Source: Ignavibacteria bacterium (lineage in GTDB: Bacteria; Bacteroidota; Ignavibacteria; Kapaibacteriales; UBA4661). From it: DNA of 64,000 nucleotides. This document shows positions 29,222-38,969 of this stretch, in pieces. Numbering within the stretch: position 1 is the first letter of the stretch; each line of letters opens with the position of its first letter. Location: contig JAAFIV010000005.1 in the NCBI GenBank assembly GCA_013298775.1, positions 124,001-188,000 on the forward strand. The letters are read 5' to 3'. The position numbers were made by a program, and so were the translations under genes. Below the pieces are notes generated by a model. The model worked only from the letters and a program-made list of their open reading frames with translations, had not been told where the DNA came from and did no database searches.

Positions 29222-29689
29222 TTACCACTTGAAGTGCGCAAATGCTTTGTTTGCTTCGGCCATACGGTGCATATCATCACGCTTTTTCACAGCAGTACCT
29301 TCACCGTTTGCAGCAGCCATTAACTCATTCGCCAAACGCTGCGCCATAGACTTATCACGACGCTGGCGCGATGCACCTTTAATCCAACGGATAGCGAGAG
29401 CGATACGGCGACTTTCTGGTACCTCTGAAGGCACTTGATAGGTAGCACCACCAACGCGACGCGCACGAACTTCCAAAGCTGGAGCGATATTCGATACCGC
29501 CTTGTGAAAGATTTCTACTTCGTTCTGACCTGTTTTCTCACGAATAATATCAAGCGCACCATACATGATACCTTGCGCTACTTGCTTTTTACCGTCAAGC
29601 ATGATATTATTCACAAAGCGCGTAATCATTACGTCTTTGTACTTTGGGTCAGCCGGTGTCGGGCGGCGGTCTGCGCGTTTCTTTCTCAT
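29222..29689 (-). CDS. rpsG: 30S ribosomal protein S7
   Basis: The product is 155 residues: M-R-K-K-R-A-D-R-R at the start, R-F-V-N-N-I-M-L-D-G-K-K and R-R-V-G-G-A-T-Y-Q-V-P-S-E-V. It nucleates assembly of the 30S head and, in Escherichia, regulates the str operon. It follows rpsL after 58 bases. Confidence 0.98.
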   Translation of the reverse strand: MRKKRADRRPTPADPKYKDVMITRFVNNIMLDGKKQVAQGIMYGALDIIREKTGQNEVEIFHKAVSNIAPALEVRARRVGGATYQVPSEVPESRRIALAIRWIKGASRQRRDKSMAQRLANELMAAANGEGTAVKKRDDMHRMAEANKAFAHFKW

Positions 29690-29747
29690 CGCTGAATTAA
29701 AATTAAAATGGTAGATTTCTATCGAATTTTTAGGAACAGGTTTCTAC

Positions 29748-30155
29748 TTATTTCTTCTTACCTGTTGTTGCTGCGGGCTGTCCTGGCTTCGGCTTTTTCG
29801 CGCCGTATTTTGAACGAGCCTGCTTGCGGTCTTTTACGCCTTGTGTATCGGCGGTACCGCGAATAATGTGGTAACGAACACCTGGCAAATCTTTCACACG
29901 ACCACCGCGAATCATCACGATTGAGTGTTCCTGCAAGTTATGTCCTTCACCTGGAATATATGCCGTTACTTCAATCTGATTCGTCAAACGAACACGCGCA
30001 ACTTTACGAAGAGCAGAGTTTGGCTTCTTTGGCGTTGTTGTGTACACGCGAGTACAAACACCACGCTTTTGCGGGCAAGAATCCAATGCTGGAGACTTAC
30101 TTTTGTACAAAACCTCTGTACGACCTTTGCGAATTAACTGATTGATTGTTGGCAT
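29748..30155 (-). CDS. rpsL: 30S ribosomal protein S12
   Basis: The product is 135 residues: [12 protein letters not shown] and the decoding loops [11 protein letters not shown] and [10 protein letters not shown]. Lys in P-K-K-P-N-S is the wild-type, streptomycin-sensitive residue. The C-terminal tail ([16 protein letters not shown]) is about ten residues longer than in Escherichia. It is the first gene of the str operon, with a promoter at 30263-30294. Confidence 0.98.
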   Translation of the reverse strand: MPTINQLIRKGRTEVLYKSKSPALDSCPQKRGVCTRVYTTTPKKPNSALRKVARVRLTNQIEVTAYIPGEGHNLQEHSIVMIRGGRVKDLPGVRYHIIRGTADTQGVKDRKQARSKYGAKKPKPGQPAATTGKKK

Positions 30156-30505
30156 AATATCAACGGAATATCGTAAACGTTTTCTACTGTTTTTGCCTTG
30201 TGAAAATCTTCGCTAAAAAACTTTCATTTTTGAGGCAGATGAAATTTTGCTGTCAAGAATAGCAAAGCTACGGCGTTTTGTAATTCTGTGCAAATTTTTT
30301 TTTCTATTTCCTTTAAAATCCTTGCACTCACGCAGCAAAAAATACGCCACGAACAGCACCAAATCTAGCCTCACACTACTTTCAAAATATTTTCACTTTG
30401 TGTGTATTTTTTCTAAAAATGTCGTTCAAAGAGCTTTCATCGTTATCTCGTTTTCCTGTTTTTTGCTGGTGTTTTTCCTCATGAAATCCTGCTTTTACGC
30501 GCCTG
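30156..30505. other. Leader and promoter region of the str operon
   Basis: 350 bases of AT-rich DNA between the cyclase stop and rpsL, both on the minus strand. It holds the promoter at 30263-30294 and a leader of about 100 bases before rpsL. I see no clear terminator for the cyclase gene. Confidence 0.6.
30263..30294 (-). promoter_or_regulatory. Bacteroidota-type promoter of the str operon
   Basis: On the minus strand TTTG (30294-30291), a 20-base spacer and TAGCTTTG (30270-30263) match the -33/-7 consensus TTTG and TAnnTTTG exactly. Transcription should start near 30256, about 100 bases before rpsL. Confidence 0.65.
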
Positions 30506-33500
30506 TTATGACTTTTTCCCCGCAAGAAAATACGTCTTCATCGCACCTTTACCTTTTACCTCAATCATTCCGCGCTCTTCAAACTCATATTTTTCTCTCA
30601 GCAATATGTACGTTGCCTCTGAACATTGCACCCGCCCCGCTTCGCCGCTTGATTCCATGCGGCTTGCCGTGTTTACGGTATCACCCCAAAGGTCGTAGGC
30701 AAATTTTTTCTCGCCAATTACGCCCGCCGTCAGATAGCCAGAATGAATACCAACGCGAATGCTGATAGGCAAATTTTCTGTTTCGGCAAGCTCCGTGATG
30801 GCAAGCTGCATATCCAGTGCCATTGCGGCGATTGCAGCAGCGTGTTCGTCGTTGGGAATCGGTACGCCCGCGACCGCCATGTACGCATCGCCAATCGTCT
30901 TAATCTTTTCTACACCATGCACTTCGGCGAGTTGGTCGAAGACGGAAAACATTCTATTCAGCATCACAATCAATTCTTCTGGCGTTACGCGCGATGCAAT
31001 TTTGGTAAAGCCTACCATGTCGCTAAACAGCACTGTCGCGCTCTCGAAGGTATCGACAATCGTGGTTTCGCCCCATTTTAGGCGTTCTGCAATCGAAGGT
31101 GGCAAAATATTGAGCAATAAATCTTCCGACTTATTCCGCTCGCCATCCAGAACAGAGCTTAAAATCTGGATTTCGTTCAATGAATCCGAGAGTTTATTGT
31201 TGATTTGCTGCAATTCCGTGTTTGCTTCTCGAAGCTCTGAAGTACGCGTGGTTACTTGCTTTTCCAGCCATTCGTTTCGCGCTTCAATGCCGCGAATGCG
31301 AGCGCGATACGCCACAAAGCCAATACATATCACGCTTGCAAGCGATAAGCCAATAAACCACCACGTGCGCCAAATCGGGGGAGCAATCACAACCCGCATG
31401 GTTGCTCCTTCTTCGTTCCAAATGCCGTCGTTGTTTGCTGCTCGCACGCGAAACTCATATTCGCCTGGTTCAAGGCTCGTGTACGTGGCTTCACGCCTTG
31501 CTCCAGCTTGAATCCATGCTTTATCCAAACCATCTAATTTGTACGCAAACGCATTGCGCTCGGGCGAATTAAAATCCAACCCCACAAAACTAAAGGTCAG
31601 TGTGTTTTCATCGTAGCGGAGGCGAATGGTGCGTGTGGCTTGAACCGTAGAATCCGTCAGGAGTTCAGAGCGTTCAGCATTTTTTACAGAGGAAATCAGC
31701 ACGGGCGGCGGCGTTTGATTATACACCATTTTCGTCGGAACAAACGTATTTACGCCATTCGCACCACCAAAAAACATTTCCCCCGATGCCGCATAAAACG
31801 CCGAACCACGATGAAATTCATTGCCCTGCAAGCCGTCGTCCGTGTCGTACACGTGTACAACTTTACGCCGCTCTGGGTCAATTTCCGCCAAACCGCGCTT
31901 GGTGCTTACCCAGAGCATACCAGAGGCATCGCACAAAATCGCGCTAATGCTACCGCTTGGCAAACCATCGCGCTCGGCAAGAATAAATGGAGAACCGTAC
32001 AAACCTTGATTTGATGAGCCTTGCGCGGTATTGTTTTGATTTTCCATGCGGCGATATTGCTGCAAGCCCTGTCCGCGCGTTCCCACCCACAATGCCTCCG
32101 TTGTGTCTTCGTACAATGCGCTCACGACAACGCCTGATAGCCTCACGGTTACATTGCCCGTCGCACGGTCGAGTTCGCGCAAACCTTTGTCGGTGCCAAT
32201 TAAAAATCGCCCGCGCTTGTCTTCGAGAACGCATAAAATTCGTTCTTCATGCCCCGAAGCCTCTTCATTCCTTGCTTGTACGACATACTGGCGCGAGGGT
32301 AGATTGTTTTGCGGCAGAGAAGTTAAAGGGAAAGATTCGCCCGCAACCCAGACTGCGCCTTGCTTATCCAAATAAATTATTTGAATAGTTGCATCAAGCG
32401 GAATACCTGCAAACCTTGTCATTGCTTGTGTTTGAGTGTTGTAGCTCCATAAACCGCCGTGAACCAAGCCAATCCACAGGGTGTTATTACCATCGAAACG
32501 CACTGCCCATGCGGTGTCGCTGCCGAATCTATCCTTGCGAAAATACGCCCATTCGTTTGTTTCAGGGGTGAAGCGATTCAAACCGCCTGTTTGCGTGGCA
32601 AACCAGAGGAAGCGTTTATTTGCGCCATTTGCAGGGGTTTCTGCTATTCCGCGAACATAATTGCTGGACAACGCAGGACGCTCCGTGCGCAAGGCAGCCG
32701 AAATATGACGGAATTTATGCCGAAAACGCGCATACTTGTTCAATCCATAAAACTCCGATGCCGCCCACACAACGCCCGACGCATCTTCAAACAATGCCTG
32801 AACAACATTTCCCGACAAGGTATGCGGATTATTCGGAACAGGCTGCAAGCGAGTAATTACAGGCTTTACGAAAGATTGCTCCGCAAAGTGCAAAATGCTT
32901 ATTCCGAGATTTGTTCCCACCCACACATCCCCATTTGCAAGGCAGAGGAGTGAGCGAACAGTATTGCTCGTCAAGCTATCGGCTTCGGTGTACGAGGCAA
33001 GTATTTGTCCGCTTTCTGCATCAATGCAACGTAAGCCTGCGCTCTCGGTGCCAATCCAAAGACGTGTTTGCAGGCGCACCGCGCCTTGTGTGCTGCGGAC
33101 GTTACCTTGCTGCATGGCGAATGCTGTTATCGGCGAATTGGGCTGCAAGCCGCATTCTACTTGGCGGAGCGAACTGCGGCTCTTGTTCAGTGCGTATAGG
33201 CTTGTTGGCGTTGCAAACCAGAGAGTGTGCGTGGCGGCATCTTCGACAATTTTCACAATATCGTACACCTCGCTTGATTGCTGCTTTGGCAGGACTTTTT
33301 GAAACGACATTGTAGCGCGGTCAAGGCGCAGCAATCCACGCGACGTGCCGAACCACAAGGTTTTATCAGCATCTTCGCAGATGGTACGCACTGTTATTGG
33401 ACAAAGTGAAGTGGGGAAGGGAAGAAAGTCGAAGCTCTGCGTGCGAGTATTGAAGCGGCTTACACCTTTTGTACTGCGTGTGGCGCACCACAGCGCACCT

Positions 33501-33811
33501 GTATAATCTTCCTGAAGAGCAGTAATGGTGCTGATTCCAGTGGAAAGAGAATCCGGCAACTGCTGGTGAAAGTGCTGAAAACGCAATCCGTCGTACTCGT
33601 TCAAGCCATCAAACGCGCCAAACCACAATATGCCGCGAGAATCCTGAAAAATGGTATTTACAATCGAACTTGATAAACCCTGCTCTTCAGAAATGCGCTC
33701 CAAACGCATTTCCTCTGCTGTTTGAGCAATGGAGCGGCTTGCAGGGAAGACCGAGACAATAAAAATAAATGGCAACAAATAGCACCAAGAACAAGTAATG
33801 ACGCGCTTCAT
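30506..33811 (-). CDS. Sensor adenylate cyclase: Reg_prop beta-propellers, Y_Y_Y domain, membrane helix, coiled coil, class III cyclase
   Basis: The product is 1101 residues from the ATG at 33811. A signal peptide (to about residue 30, S-I-A-Q) precedes some 700 residues of repeats of the I-W-F-G-T-x-x-G-L type, two 7-bladed periplasmic propellers as in hybrid two-component sensors. A Y_Y_Y Ig-like domain (about 730-805, ending E-P-G-E-Y-E-F-R-V-R-A-A-N-N-D-G-x-W) leads to one membrane helix (about 812-836), a coiled coil, and the cyclase (about 915-1095). The latter has F-S-D-M-V-G-F-T and I-G-D-A-Y for the metals, Lys in K-I-K-T-I-G-D and Asp in Y-D-L-W-G-D-T-V-N as adenine-selecting residues, and N-T-A-S-R-M for the transition state. 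It is probably an adenylate cyclase regulated by an extracytoplasmic ligand. The ligand is unknown. Confidence 0.88.
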   Translation of the reverse strand: MKRVITCSWCYLLPFIFIVSVFPASRSIAQTAEEMRLERISEEQGLSSSIVNTIFQDSRGILWFGAFDGLNEYDGLRFQHFHQQLPDSLSTGISTITALQEDYTGALWCATRSTKGVSRFNTRTQSFDFLPFPTSLCPITVRTICEDADKTLWFGTSRGLLRLDRATMSFQKVLPKQQSSEVYDIVKIVEDAATHTLWFATPTSLYALNKSRSSLRQVECGLQPNSPITAFAMQQGNVRSTQGAVRLQTRLWIGTESAGLRCIDAESGQILASYTEADSLTSNTVRSLLCLANGDVWVGTNLGISILHFAEQSFVKPVITRLQPVPNNPHTLSGNVVQALFEDASGVVWAASEFYGLNKYARFRHKFRHISAALRTERPALSSNYVRGIAETPANGANKRFLWFATQTGGLNRFTPETNEWAYFRKDRFGSDTAWAVRFDGNNTLWIGLVHGGLWSYNTQTQAMTRFAGIPLDATIQIIYLDKQGAVWVAGESFPLTSLPQNNLPSRQYVVQARNEEASGHEERILCVLEDKRGRFLIGTDKGLRELDRATGNVTVRLSGVVVSALYEDTTEALWVGTRGQGLQQYRRMENQNNTAQGSSNQGLYGSPFILAERDGLPSGSISAILCDASGMLWVSTKRGLAEIDPERRKVVHVYDTDDGLQGNEFHRGSAFYAASGEMFFGGANGVNTFVPTKMVYNQTPPPVLISSVKNAERSELLTDSTVQATRTIRLRYDENTLTFSFVGLDFNSPERNAFAYKLDGLDKAWIQAGARREATYTSLEPGEYEFRVRAANNDGIWNEEGATMRVVIAPPIWRTWWFIGLSLASVICIGFVAYRARIRGIEARNEWLEKQVTTRTSELREANTELQQINNKLSDSLNEIQILSSVLDGERNKSEDLLLNILPPSIAERLKWGETTIVDTFESATVLFSDMVGFTKIASRVTPEELIVMLNRMFSVFDQLAEVHGVEKIKTIGDAYMAVAGVPIPNDEHAAAIAAMALDMQLAITELAETENLPISIRVGIHSGYLTAGVIGEKKFAYDLWGDTVNTASRMESSGEAGRVQCSEATYILLREKYEFEERGMIEVKGKGAMKTYFLAGKKS

Positions 33812-33842
33812 AGTGAGAAGATTTAAGAAGTAAAATATCTTC

Positions 33843-34229
33843 AGTAGTAGCACAGACATTCTTGTCTGTGAGTATTAGTGCGGGCTTCAGGCGACAAACA
33901 CAGACAAGAATGTTATCTGTAGTGGAGTAGAAGTCATAGAGTTCTTTGACAATGAGAGTTTTGATAGTCCATGGAAAATGGCTTTGCAGCTTGTCGCATT
34001 CGCCCCCTTGATAAAGGGGGAACGGGGGATTGCTGTTTTGCGCGGTCTCCACCACCCCAAGCTCACGCGAAGGCGACCAAATCCCCCGTTCCCCCTTTAT
34101 CAAGGGGGCGAAGGATTGATGCGACTTTCACGGCATTGTCGGCAAAAGACCGAACTACCAAAACTTTCGTTGTCAAAGACCATACTACCGTCTACTCCAG
34201 TGCAGGTAGCAAGAATGTCTGTGCCACTG
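33843..34229. repeat. Nested inverted-repeat structure, about 390 bp
   Basis: The outer arms carry the AGACATTCTTGTCTG-type element (33851-33870 and the complement at 34209-34229). Inside them, DNA around 33921-33970 is complementary to about 34148-34200 (GGAGTAGA, CTTTGACAA, GAGTTTTGATAGT and their complements). Innermost is the perfect 31-base repeat at 34001-34031 and 34080-34110. A second CAGACAAGAATG core lies at 33900-33913. Confidence 0.75.
34001..34110. repeat. Perfect 31-bp inverted repeat of the CCCCCTTGATAAAGGGGG type
   Basis: The arms at 34001-34031 and 34080-34110 are exact reverse complements, each containing CCCCCTTGATAAAGGGGG and CGGGGGATT, with a 48-base centre. Each arm can also fold on itself. 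The element resembles intergenic repeats seen widely in bacterial genomes. Confidence 0.85.
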
Positions 34230-34260
34230 AAGCAAGAGAAAACTTACTTTAGGAAACCCT

Positions 34261-35343
34261 TTACATCGTTGCCCCAGCCTTCAGCATTTCTGCGCGTTCC
34301 GAGAGTTGCAACTCGCGGATAATCTCCTCAATCTCACCATTTATCACTTCTTGCAAGGGATAATTTTTCGCATCGCCTTCCAAACGGTGGTCAGTTACGC
34401 GGTTTTGCGGATAATTGTAGGTGCGGATTTTATCGGAGCGGTCGCCGCTTTTCACCATGTCTTTTCGCGTTGAAGACAGCTCTGCTTGTTGCTTGGCGAG
34501 TTCTAGTTCGTACAATCGCGCTCGTAGCACTTTCATTGCTTTTTCGCGGTTTTTAAGCTGTGAACGCTCGTCCTGACACTGCACCACAATTCCCGTCGGA
34601 ATATGCACCATGCGCACTGCCGTTTCGACTTTGTTCACATTTTGCCCGCCTTTGCCGCCAGAGCGGAAAATATCAATGCGCAAATCGCCTTCGTTGATAT
34701 GCACTTCCACTTCGCCGACTTCGGGCATAATTGCGACGGTTGCGGCGGATGTGTGGATGCGCCCGCTTGCTTCTGTGTCTGGCACGCGCTGGACGCGATG
34801 CACGCCGCTTTCGTACTTCATCATGCCAAATGCTTCTTCGCCCGCGAGCGAGAAAATAATTTCTTTGTAGCCACCGCGCTCACCTTCGTTGAAATCAATC
34901 ATTTCCATTTGCCAGCCTTTTGTATCGGCGAAGCGGTGATACATTCGGAAGAGGTCGCCGGCGAAGATTCCCGCCTCGTCGCCGCCTGTGCCAGCGCGAA
35001 TTTCCACGATACAGTTTTTATCGTCATTCGGATTGCGCGGAAGCAACAACACCTGCAAATCAGATTCCATGCGCTCTTTGGCGGCATTCAGGTCGTCCAT
35101 TTCGGATTCGGCAATTTCGCGCAAGTCAGCATCCACGCCAGGTGTGGCGAGAATTTCCTTATTTTCGCGGAGTTGTTTTATCGTGCGAAGATAGTCCTCG
35201 CCAGATTTGGCAATACTTTCAAGGCGTTTGTGTTCGCGCGAAAGGTCGCTGAAGCGTTTGTAATCGTTGAGAATATCGGGCGCGGCAAGCATATTGGTGA
35301 GTTCGCCGAAGCGTGCGATGATTGCGAGAATTTTTTCTTCCAT
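34261..35343 (-). CDS. prfA: Peptide chain release factor 1
   Basis: The product is 360 residues, the cytosolic factor reading UAA and UAG. The catalytic tripeptide is in [10 protein letters not shown]. The stop-codon-reading P-x-T motif is P-D-T (in [14 protein letters not shown]), so this is RF-1 and not the S-P-F-bearing RF-2. The helical N-terminal domain (1-100) and A-G-T-G-G-D-E-A follow the family. The middle residue of P-x-T is Asp where Ala or Val is more usual. It is flanked by repeat DNA downstream and by a divergent aceA upstream. Confidence 0.95.
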   Translation of the reverse strand: MEEKILAIIARFGELTNMLAAPDILNDYKRFSDLSREHKRLESIAKSGEDYLRTIKQLRENKEILATPGVDADLREIAESEMDDLNAAKERMESDLQVLLLPRNPNDDKNCIVEIRAGTGGDEAGIFAGDLFRMYHRFADTKGWQMEMIDFNEGERGGYKEIIFSLAGEEAFGMMKYESGVHRVQRVPDTEASGRIHTSAATVAIMPEVGEVEVHINEGDLRIDIFRSGGKGGQNVNKVETAVRMVHIPTGIVVQCQDERSQLKNREKAMKVLRARLYELELAKQQAELSSTRKDMVKSGDRSDKIRTYNYPQNRVTDHRLEGDAKNYPLQEVINGEIEEIIRELQLSERAEMLKAGATM

Positions 35344-35385
35344 GATGCGTGGTTTATCGTTTCAGTTGAGAACGTTTATACACGA

Positions 35386-35393
35386 CAAATCTA
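35386..35393 (-). promoter_or_regulatory. Possible -7 element for prfA
   Basis: TAGATTTG on the minus strand matches TAnnTTTG and lies 43 bases before the prfA start. No good TTTG is found at 19-21 bases spacing, so the call is weak. Confidence 0.3.
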
Positions 35394-35602
35394 CGCTTTT
35401 TCAGGCATAAAACCTGATAACGGTTTGGAGTTTTTGAATTGTACAGGGATTTTTCGCTCAAATCCAAAAAATTTCGCTTCAAGAAAAATTTCGCTGGCAT
35501 AGAGATAAAATAATTGTATTTTGATATCATCATTAAACGCTCTTTTTGGTGGATTTATCTTCAGATGTAAATCTTTTCATAATAAAGACTTACTTACTTT
35601 GT

Positions 35603-35623
35603 TATTTTTGTTGATATATCAAC
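35603..35623 (+). promoter_or_regulatory. Possible aceA promoter with overlapping operator palindrome
   Basis: TATTTTTG (35603-35610) is an exact TAnnTTTG. The perfect palindrome GTTGATATATCAAC begins at its last base and covers the expected transcription start. A regulator dimer bound there would block initiation. The -33 box is poor (TTTT instead of TTTG). Confidence 0.4.
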
Positions 35624-35717
35624 GGTTGCGCATTCAATGGTTGTGTAGTATGCTATTTTGAACTAATTCTATTTCTTCAATTTCTTCTTTAATCTTTCAA
35701 GTTAGTGGAGATGTGGT

Positions 35718-37007
35718 ATGAAAAACACGATGAAAACCGCCCAGCAACTCTTTAACGACTGGCATTCCAACGAGCGGTGGCACGGGATTACGCGCCCCTA
35801 CACGCCAGAAGAGGTCGTAAAATTACGCGGTACGGTTGAGATTAAATATTCACTTGCCGAGCTAGGCGCAGAGCGGCTTTGGAACTTGCTTCACAGCGAG
35901 GACTACATCAACGCCTTAGGTGCGCTCACTGGCAATCAGGCAATGCAAATGGTAAAAGCTGGCTTGCAAGCAATTTACCTTTCCGGCTGGCAAGTAGCGG
36001 CGGATGCAAACTTAGCAGGGCAAATGTACCCCGACCAAAGCCTCTATCCCGCAAACAGCGTTCCGCACGTTGTTAAGCGCATTAACCAAACACTGCAACG
36101 CGCTGACCAAATCCACCATTCCGAAGGTAAAAATGGAATGTATTGGATGGCTCCGATTGTTGCGGACGCGGAAGCGGGTTTTGGCGGTCCGTTGAACTCG
36201 TTTGAGCTAATGAAATCCATGATTGAAGCGGGTGCGGCGGGTGTTCACTTTGAAGACCAGCTTGCATCGGAGAAAAAATGCGGACACTTGGGCGGAAAAG
36301 TTCTCGTGCCGACCTCGCATTTTATCCGAACCCTCGTAGCAGCGCGTCTTGCAGCCGATGTCTGTGATACGCAAACACTCGTCATTGCTCGCACCGATGC
36401 CAACGGTGCAGACCTGCTCACCAGCGATGTGGATGACCGCGACAAGGAATTCTGCACAGGAGAGCGCACACATGAAGGCTTCTACCGCGTCCGTCCGGGT
36501 ATTGAGTCCGCTATTGCTCGCGCAATCAGCTACGCACCGTATTCCGACCTCATTTGGTGCGAAACCTCCACGCCCGACATGAAAGAAGCACGGATGTTTG
36601 CTGAAGCCGTCCGCGAAAAATTCCCGAATAAAATGCTAGCGTACAACTGTTCGCCGTCCTTCAACTGGAAGCGTAATTTGAGCGCACAAGAAATCGCTAT
36701 TTTCCAACGCGAATTGGGCGCAATGGGCTACAAGTTCCAATTCGTAACGCTTGCAGGCTTCCACGCATTGAATTTCTCCATGTTCAGCCTTGCAAAAGGC
36801 TACAAAGAGCGCGGAATGGCATCGTATTCGGAATTGCAGGAAGCTGAATTTGCTGCCGAAGAGCATGGTTACACGGCAGTCAAGCACCAACGCGAAGTCG
36901 GCACGGGTTATTTCGACCTCGTGTCGGAAGTTGTGAGCGGCGGAATGTCGTCCACAACCGCGCTTGCTGGCTCGACCGAAGCACACCAATTCCACATTGA
37001 AACCTAA
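35718..37007 (+). CDS. aceA: Isocitrate lyase
   Basis: The product is 429 residues, cytosolic, splitting isocitrate into succinate and glyoxylate, the first step of the glyoxylate shunt. The catalytic loop K-K-C-G-H-L-G-G-K is intact, with Cys188 as the general acid. W-Q-V-A-A-D-A-N and [11 protein letters not shown] bind metal and substrate, and N-C-S-P-S-F-N-W is conserved. Length matches the ~430-residue bacterial class. It is followed by a terminator and then by malate synthase with its own promoter, so the two shunt genes are neighbours but probably separate transcripts. Confidence 0.97.
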   Translation: MKNTMKTAQQLFNDWHSNERWHGITRPYTPEEVVKLRGTVEIKYSLAELGAERLWNLLHSEDYINALGALTGNQAMQMVKAGLQAIYLSGWQVAADANLAGQMYPDQSLYPANSVPHVVKRINQTLQRADQIHHSEGKNGMYWMAPIVADAEAGFGGPLNSFELMKSMIEAGAAGVHFEDQLASEKKCGHLGGKVLVPTSHFIRTLVAARLAADVCDTQTLVIARTDANGADLLTSDVDDRDKEFCTGERTHEGFYRVRPGIESAIARAISYAPYSDLIWCETSTPDMKEARMFAEAVREKFPNKMLAYNCSPSFNWKRNLSAQEIAIFQRELGAMGYKFQFVTLAGFHALNFSMFSLAKGYKERGMASYSELQEAEFAAEEHGYTAVKHQREVGTGYFDLVSEVVSGGMSSTTALAGSTEAHQFHIET

Positions 37008-37073
37008 ACGAAATTATGAAATCTGAGGGATAAGGGCTGAATGTTTGCAGACCTTTTCCTTGAGATGCTCTTT

Positions 37074-37119
37074 TACAACCCCGCATCATTCCTTATGTTT
37101 GCGGGGTTGTGTGTTTTTT
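37074..37119 (+). terminator. Terminator after aceA
   Basis: ACAACCCCGCA (37075-37085) pairs with TGCGGGGTTGT (37100-37110) around a 14-base loop, followed by GTGTTTTTTG. It lies 67 bases after the aceA stop. Confidence 0.8.
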
Positions 37120-37124
37120 GTAGA

Positions 37125-37157
37125 TTTGAGCAATTACTGACTATAGTTTTATTTTTG
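37125..37157 (+). promoter_or_regulatory. Bacteroidota-type promoter of aceB
   Basis: TTTG (37125-37128), a 21-base spacer and TATTTTTG (37150-37157) match the -33/-7 consensus. The predicted start near 37164 leaves a leader of about 17 bases before the ATG. Confidence 0.5.
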
Positions 37158-37180
37158 ACCCTTCTTCAAAACAAACACTT

Positions 37181-38788
37181 ATGCCACAACTCACACTCCC
37201 AACAGGCGTTAGCATTTCTGGCGAAATCCAACCACAATTTTTGGAAATTCTCACGCCTGAAGCACTTGATTTTATCACGCTTTTACAGCGCACCTTCAAC
37301 GCACGGCGCAAGGAATTACTTGCCAAACGCGCGGAACGTCAGCACGATTTCGATGCAGGAAAAATGCCCGACTTTCTTCCCGAAACAGCATCCGTGCGCT
37401 CTGGCGATTGGAAAGTCGCTCCAATTCCCGCAGATTTGCAGAATCGCCGTATTGAAATCACGGGTCCAGTCGAACGGAAAATGATTATCAACGCGCTTAA
37501 TTCTGGTGCGAATATTTTCATGGCAGATTTTGAAGATGCGAACTCGCCGACGTGGTTTAACGCCATTCAGGGGCAAATCAACTTGCGCGATGCTATTCGC
37601 CGCCAAATAGATTTCACCTCGCCCGAAGGTAAAGAATACAAACTGAATGCGCAAGTGGCGACGCTGCTTGTGCGCCCGCGCGGCTGGCATTTGCTGGAGA
37701 AGCACATCACCGTTGATGGCGAGGAAATGTCGGGTTCGCTCTGCGATTTTGGTTTGTACTTTTTCCATAACGCGAAAGAACTGCTCGCACGTGGCTCTGG
37801 ACCGTATTTTTACTTACCAAAACTCGAAAGCCACTTGGAAGCACGGCTCTGGAACGACGTGTTTACGCTGGCGCAAACAACGCTCGGTGTACCACATGGT
37901 TCGGTGAAAGGTACGATGCTCATTGAAACCATTCCGGGCGCGTTTGAAATGGAGGAATTTTTGTACGAACTCCGCGACCACGCGGCGGGCTTGAATGCTG
38001 GGCGGTGGGACTACATTTTCAGCGTTATCAAAAAGTTCCGCAACCGCATGGAAACGCCGCTCCCAGACCGCATCCAAGTAACGATGACCGTTCCCTTTAT
38101 GCGCTCGTACACGGAATTGCTCGTCAAAACCTGCCACACGCGCGGCGCACACGCTATCGGCGGCATGGCAGCATTTATCCCGAATCGTAAAGATGCAACT
38201 GTCACGGAGACAGCACTGGCGCGAGTTCGAGCTGATAAAGAGCGCGAAGCAAATGACGGTTTCGACGGTTCGTGGGTGGCGCACCCTGATTTGGTTCAGA
38301 TTGCCAAAGAGCCATTCACCGCAAAACTTGGCGACAAACCGCACCAAAAGGAGCGTTTGCGCGAGGAAGTGAGCATCAAAGCCGCAGATTTACTTGCGTT
38401 TGTGGTGCCAGATGGAAAAATTACCGAAGCAGGTTTGCGAAATAACATCAACGTCGGGATTCAGTATGTGGAGGCGTGGTTGCGTGGCAATGGAGCGGTG
38501 GCAATTCACAATCTTATGGAAGATGCGGCAACGGCAGAAATCTCGCGGACGCAGGTGTGGCAATGGATTCACCACGCAAAGGGCGTTCTGGACGATGGAC
38601 GGAAAATCACCATTGAACTCGTGCGCCAGATTATCGCTGAAGAAATGGAAACCATCCAAAAAGCCTTTGGCGACGCGCTTTTTGCGCAGGGACGTTTCCC
38701 CGAAGCGCGTGAAATCTTCGACCGCTTGGCAACTTCGCCGGAGTATGTTGATTTTCTCACGCTTCCAGCGTATGACCGCTTGGCGTAA
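37181..38788 (+). CDS. aceB: Malate synthase A
   Basis: The product is 535 residues, condensing glyoxylate with acetyl-CoA to malate. The short A-type isoform is indicated by its length and by [12 protein letters not shown] near residue 115. The metal- and acetyl-CoA-site regions include [16 protein letters not shown], where a Glu binds Mg, G-R-W-D-Y-I-F-S and [22 protein letters not shown] with the catalytic Asp. Some other malate synthases are fused or found beside aceK; no isocitrate dehydrogenase kinase is seen here. It converges on fusA copy 2 through a shared terminator. Confidence 0.97.
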   Translation: MPQLTLPTGVSISGEIQPQFLEILTPEALDFITLLQRTFNARRKELLAKRAERQHDFDAGKMPDFLPETASVRSGDWKVAPIPADLQNRRIEITGPVERKMIINALNSGANIFMADFEDANSPTWFNAIQGQINLRDAIRRQIDFTSPEGKEYKLNAQVATLLVRPRGWHLLEKHITVDGEEMSGSLCDFGLYFFHNAKELLARGSGPYFYLPKLESHLEARLWNDVFTLAQTTLGVPHGSVKGTMLIETIPGAFEMEEFLYELRDHAAGLNAGRWDYIFSVIKKFRNRMETPLPDRIQVTMTVPFMRSYTELLVKTCHTRGAHAIGGMAAFIPNRKDATVTETALARVRADKEREANDGFDGSWVAHPDLVQIAKEPFTAKLGDKPHQKERLREEVSIKAADLLAFVVPDGKITEAGLRNNINVGIQYVEAWLRGNGAVAIHNLMEDAATAEISRTQVWQWIHHAKGVLDDGRKITIELVRQIIAEEMETIQKAFGDALFAQGRFPEAREIFDRLATSPEYVDFLTLPAYDRLA

Positions 38789-38862
38789 TTCTTGTCGTGA
38801 GTTTATCCAGCAAATTCAATCCATCGCAAACAGTACCATTTACAAAATTTCCTTGCAAAAAA

Positions 38863-38898
38863 AAACGGAGCAAAAGCGCATTGGCTCTTGCTCCGTTT
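38863..38898. terminator. Bidirectional terminator between aceB and the second fusA
   Basis: AAACGGAGCAA (38863-38873) pairs with TTGCTCCGTTT (38888-38898). An A-run precedes the stem, so on the minus strand it gives a T-run; on the plus strand the stem ends in TTTGATATATTTTTG. Confidence 0.75.
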
Positions 38899-38969
38899 GA
38901 TATATTTTTGATATATTCTTGCTGCATACCTTCGGCATTCATGCTTGCAATAAGCAAAATGCCACCCCG

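Larger units (their letters stand above)
33812..34260. other. Intergenic region filled by nested inverted repeats
   Basis: There is no gene. From 33843 to 34229 it is a nested palindrome of at least three layers (see the repeat entries). It lies downstream of prfA and upstream of the cyclase gene. Confidence 0.65.
35344..35717. other. Divergent control region between prfA and aceA
   Basis: 374 bases, AT-rich toward aceA. It holds a possible minus-strand -7 element for prfA (TAGATTTG, 35393-35386), a plus-strand TATTTTTG (35603-35610) and a perfect 14-base palindrome (35610-35623). A purine-rich GTGGAG lies about 10 bases before aceA. Confidence 0.5.

Noticed and set aside
9979-29438. Many plus-strand reading frames opposite the ribosomal genes
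   Set aside because: They are antisense shadows of highly conserved genes and show no family resemblance of their own.
30251-30256. TTGACA on the minus strand before rpsL, resembling a sigma-70 -35 box
   Set aside because: No TATAAT at 16-18 bases; the TTTG-N20-TAGCTTTG pair just upstream is a better fit for this phylum.
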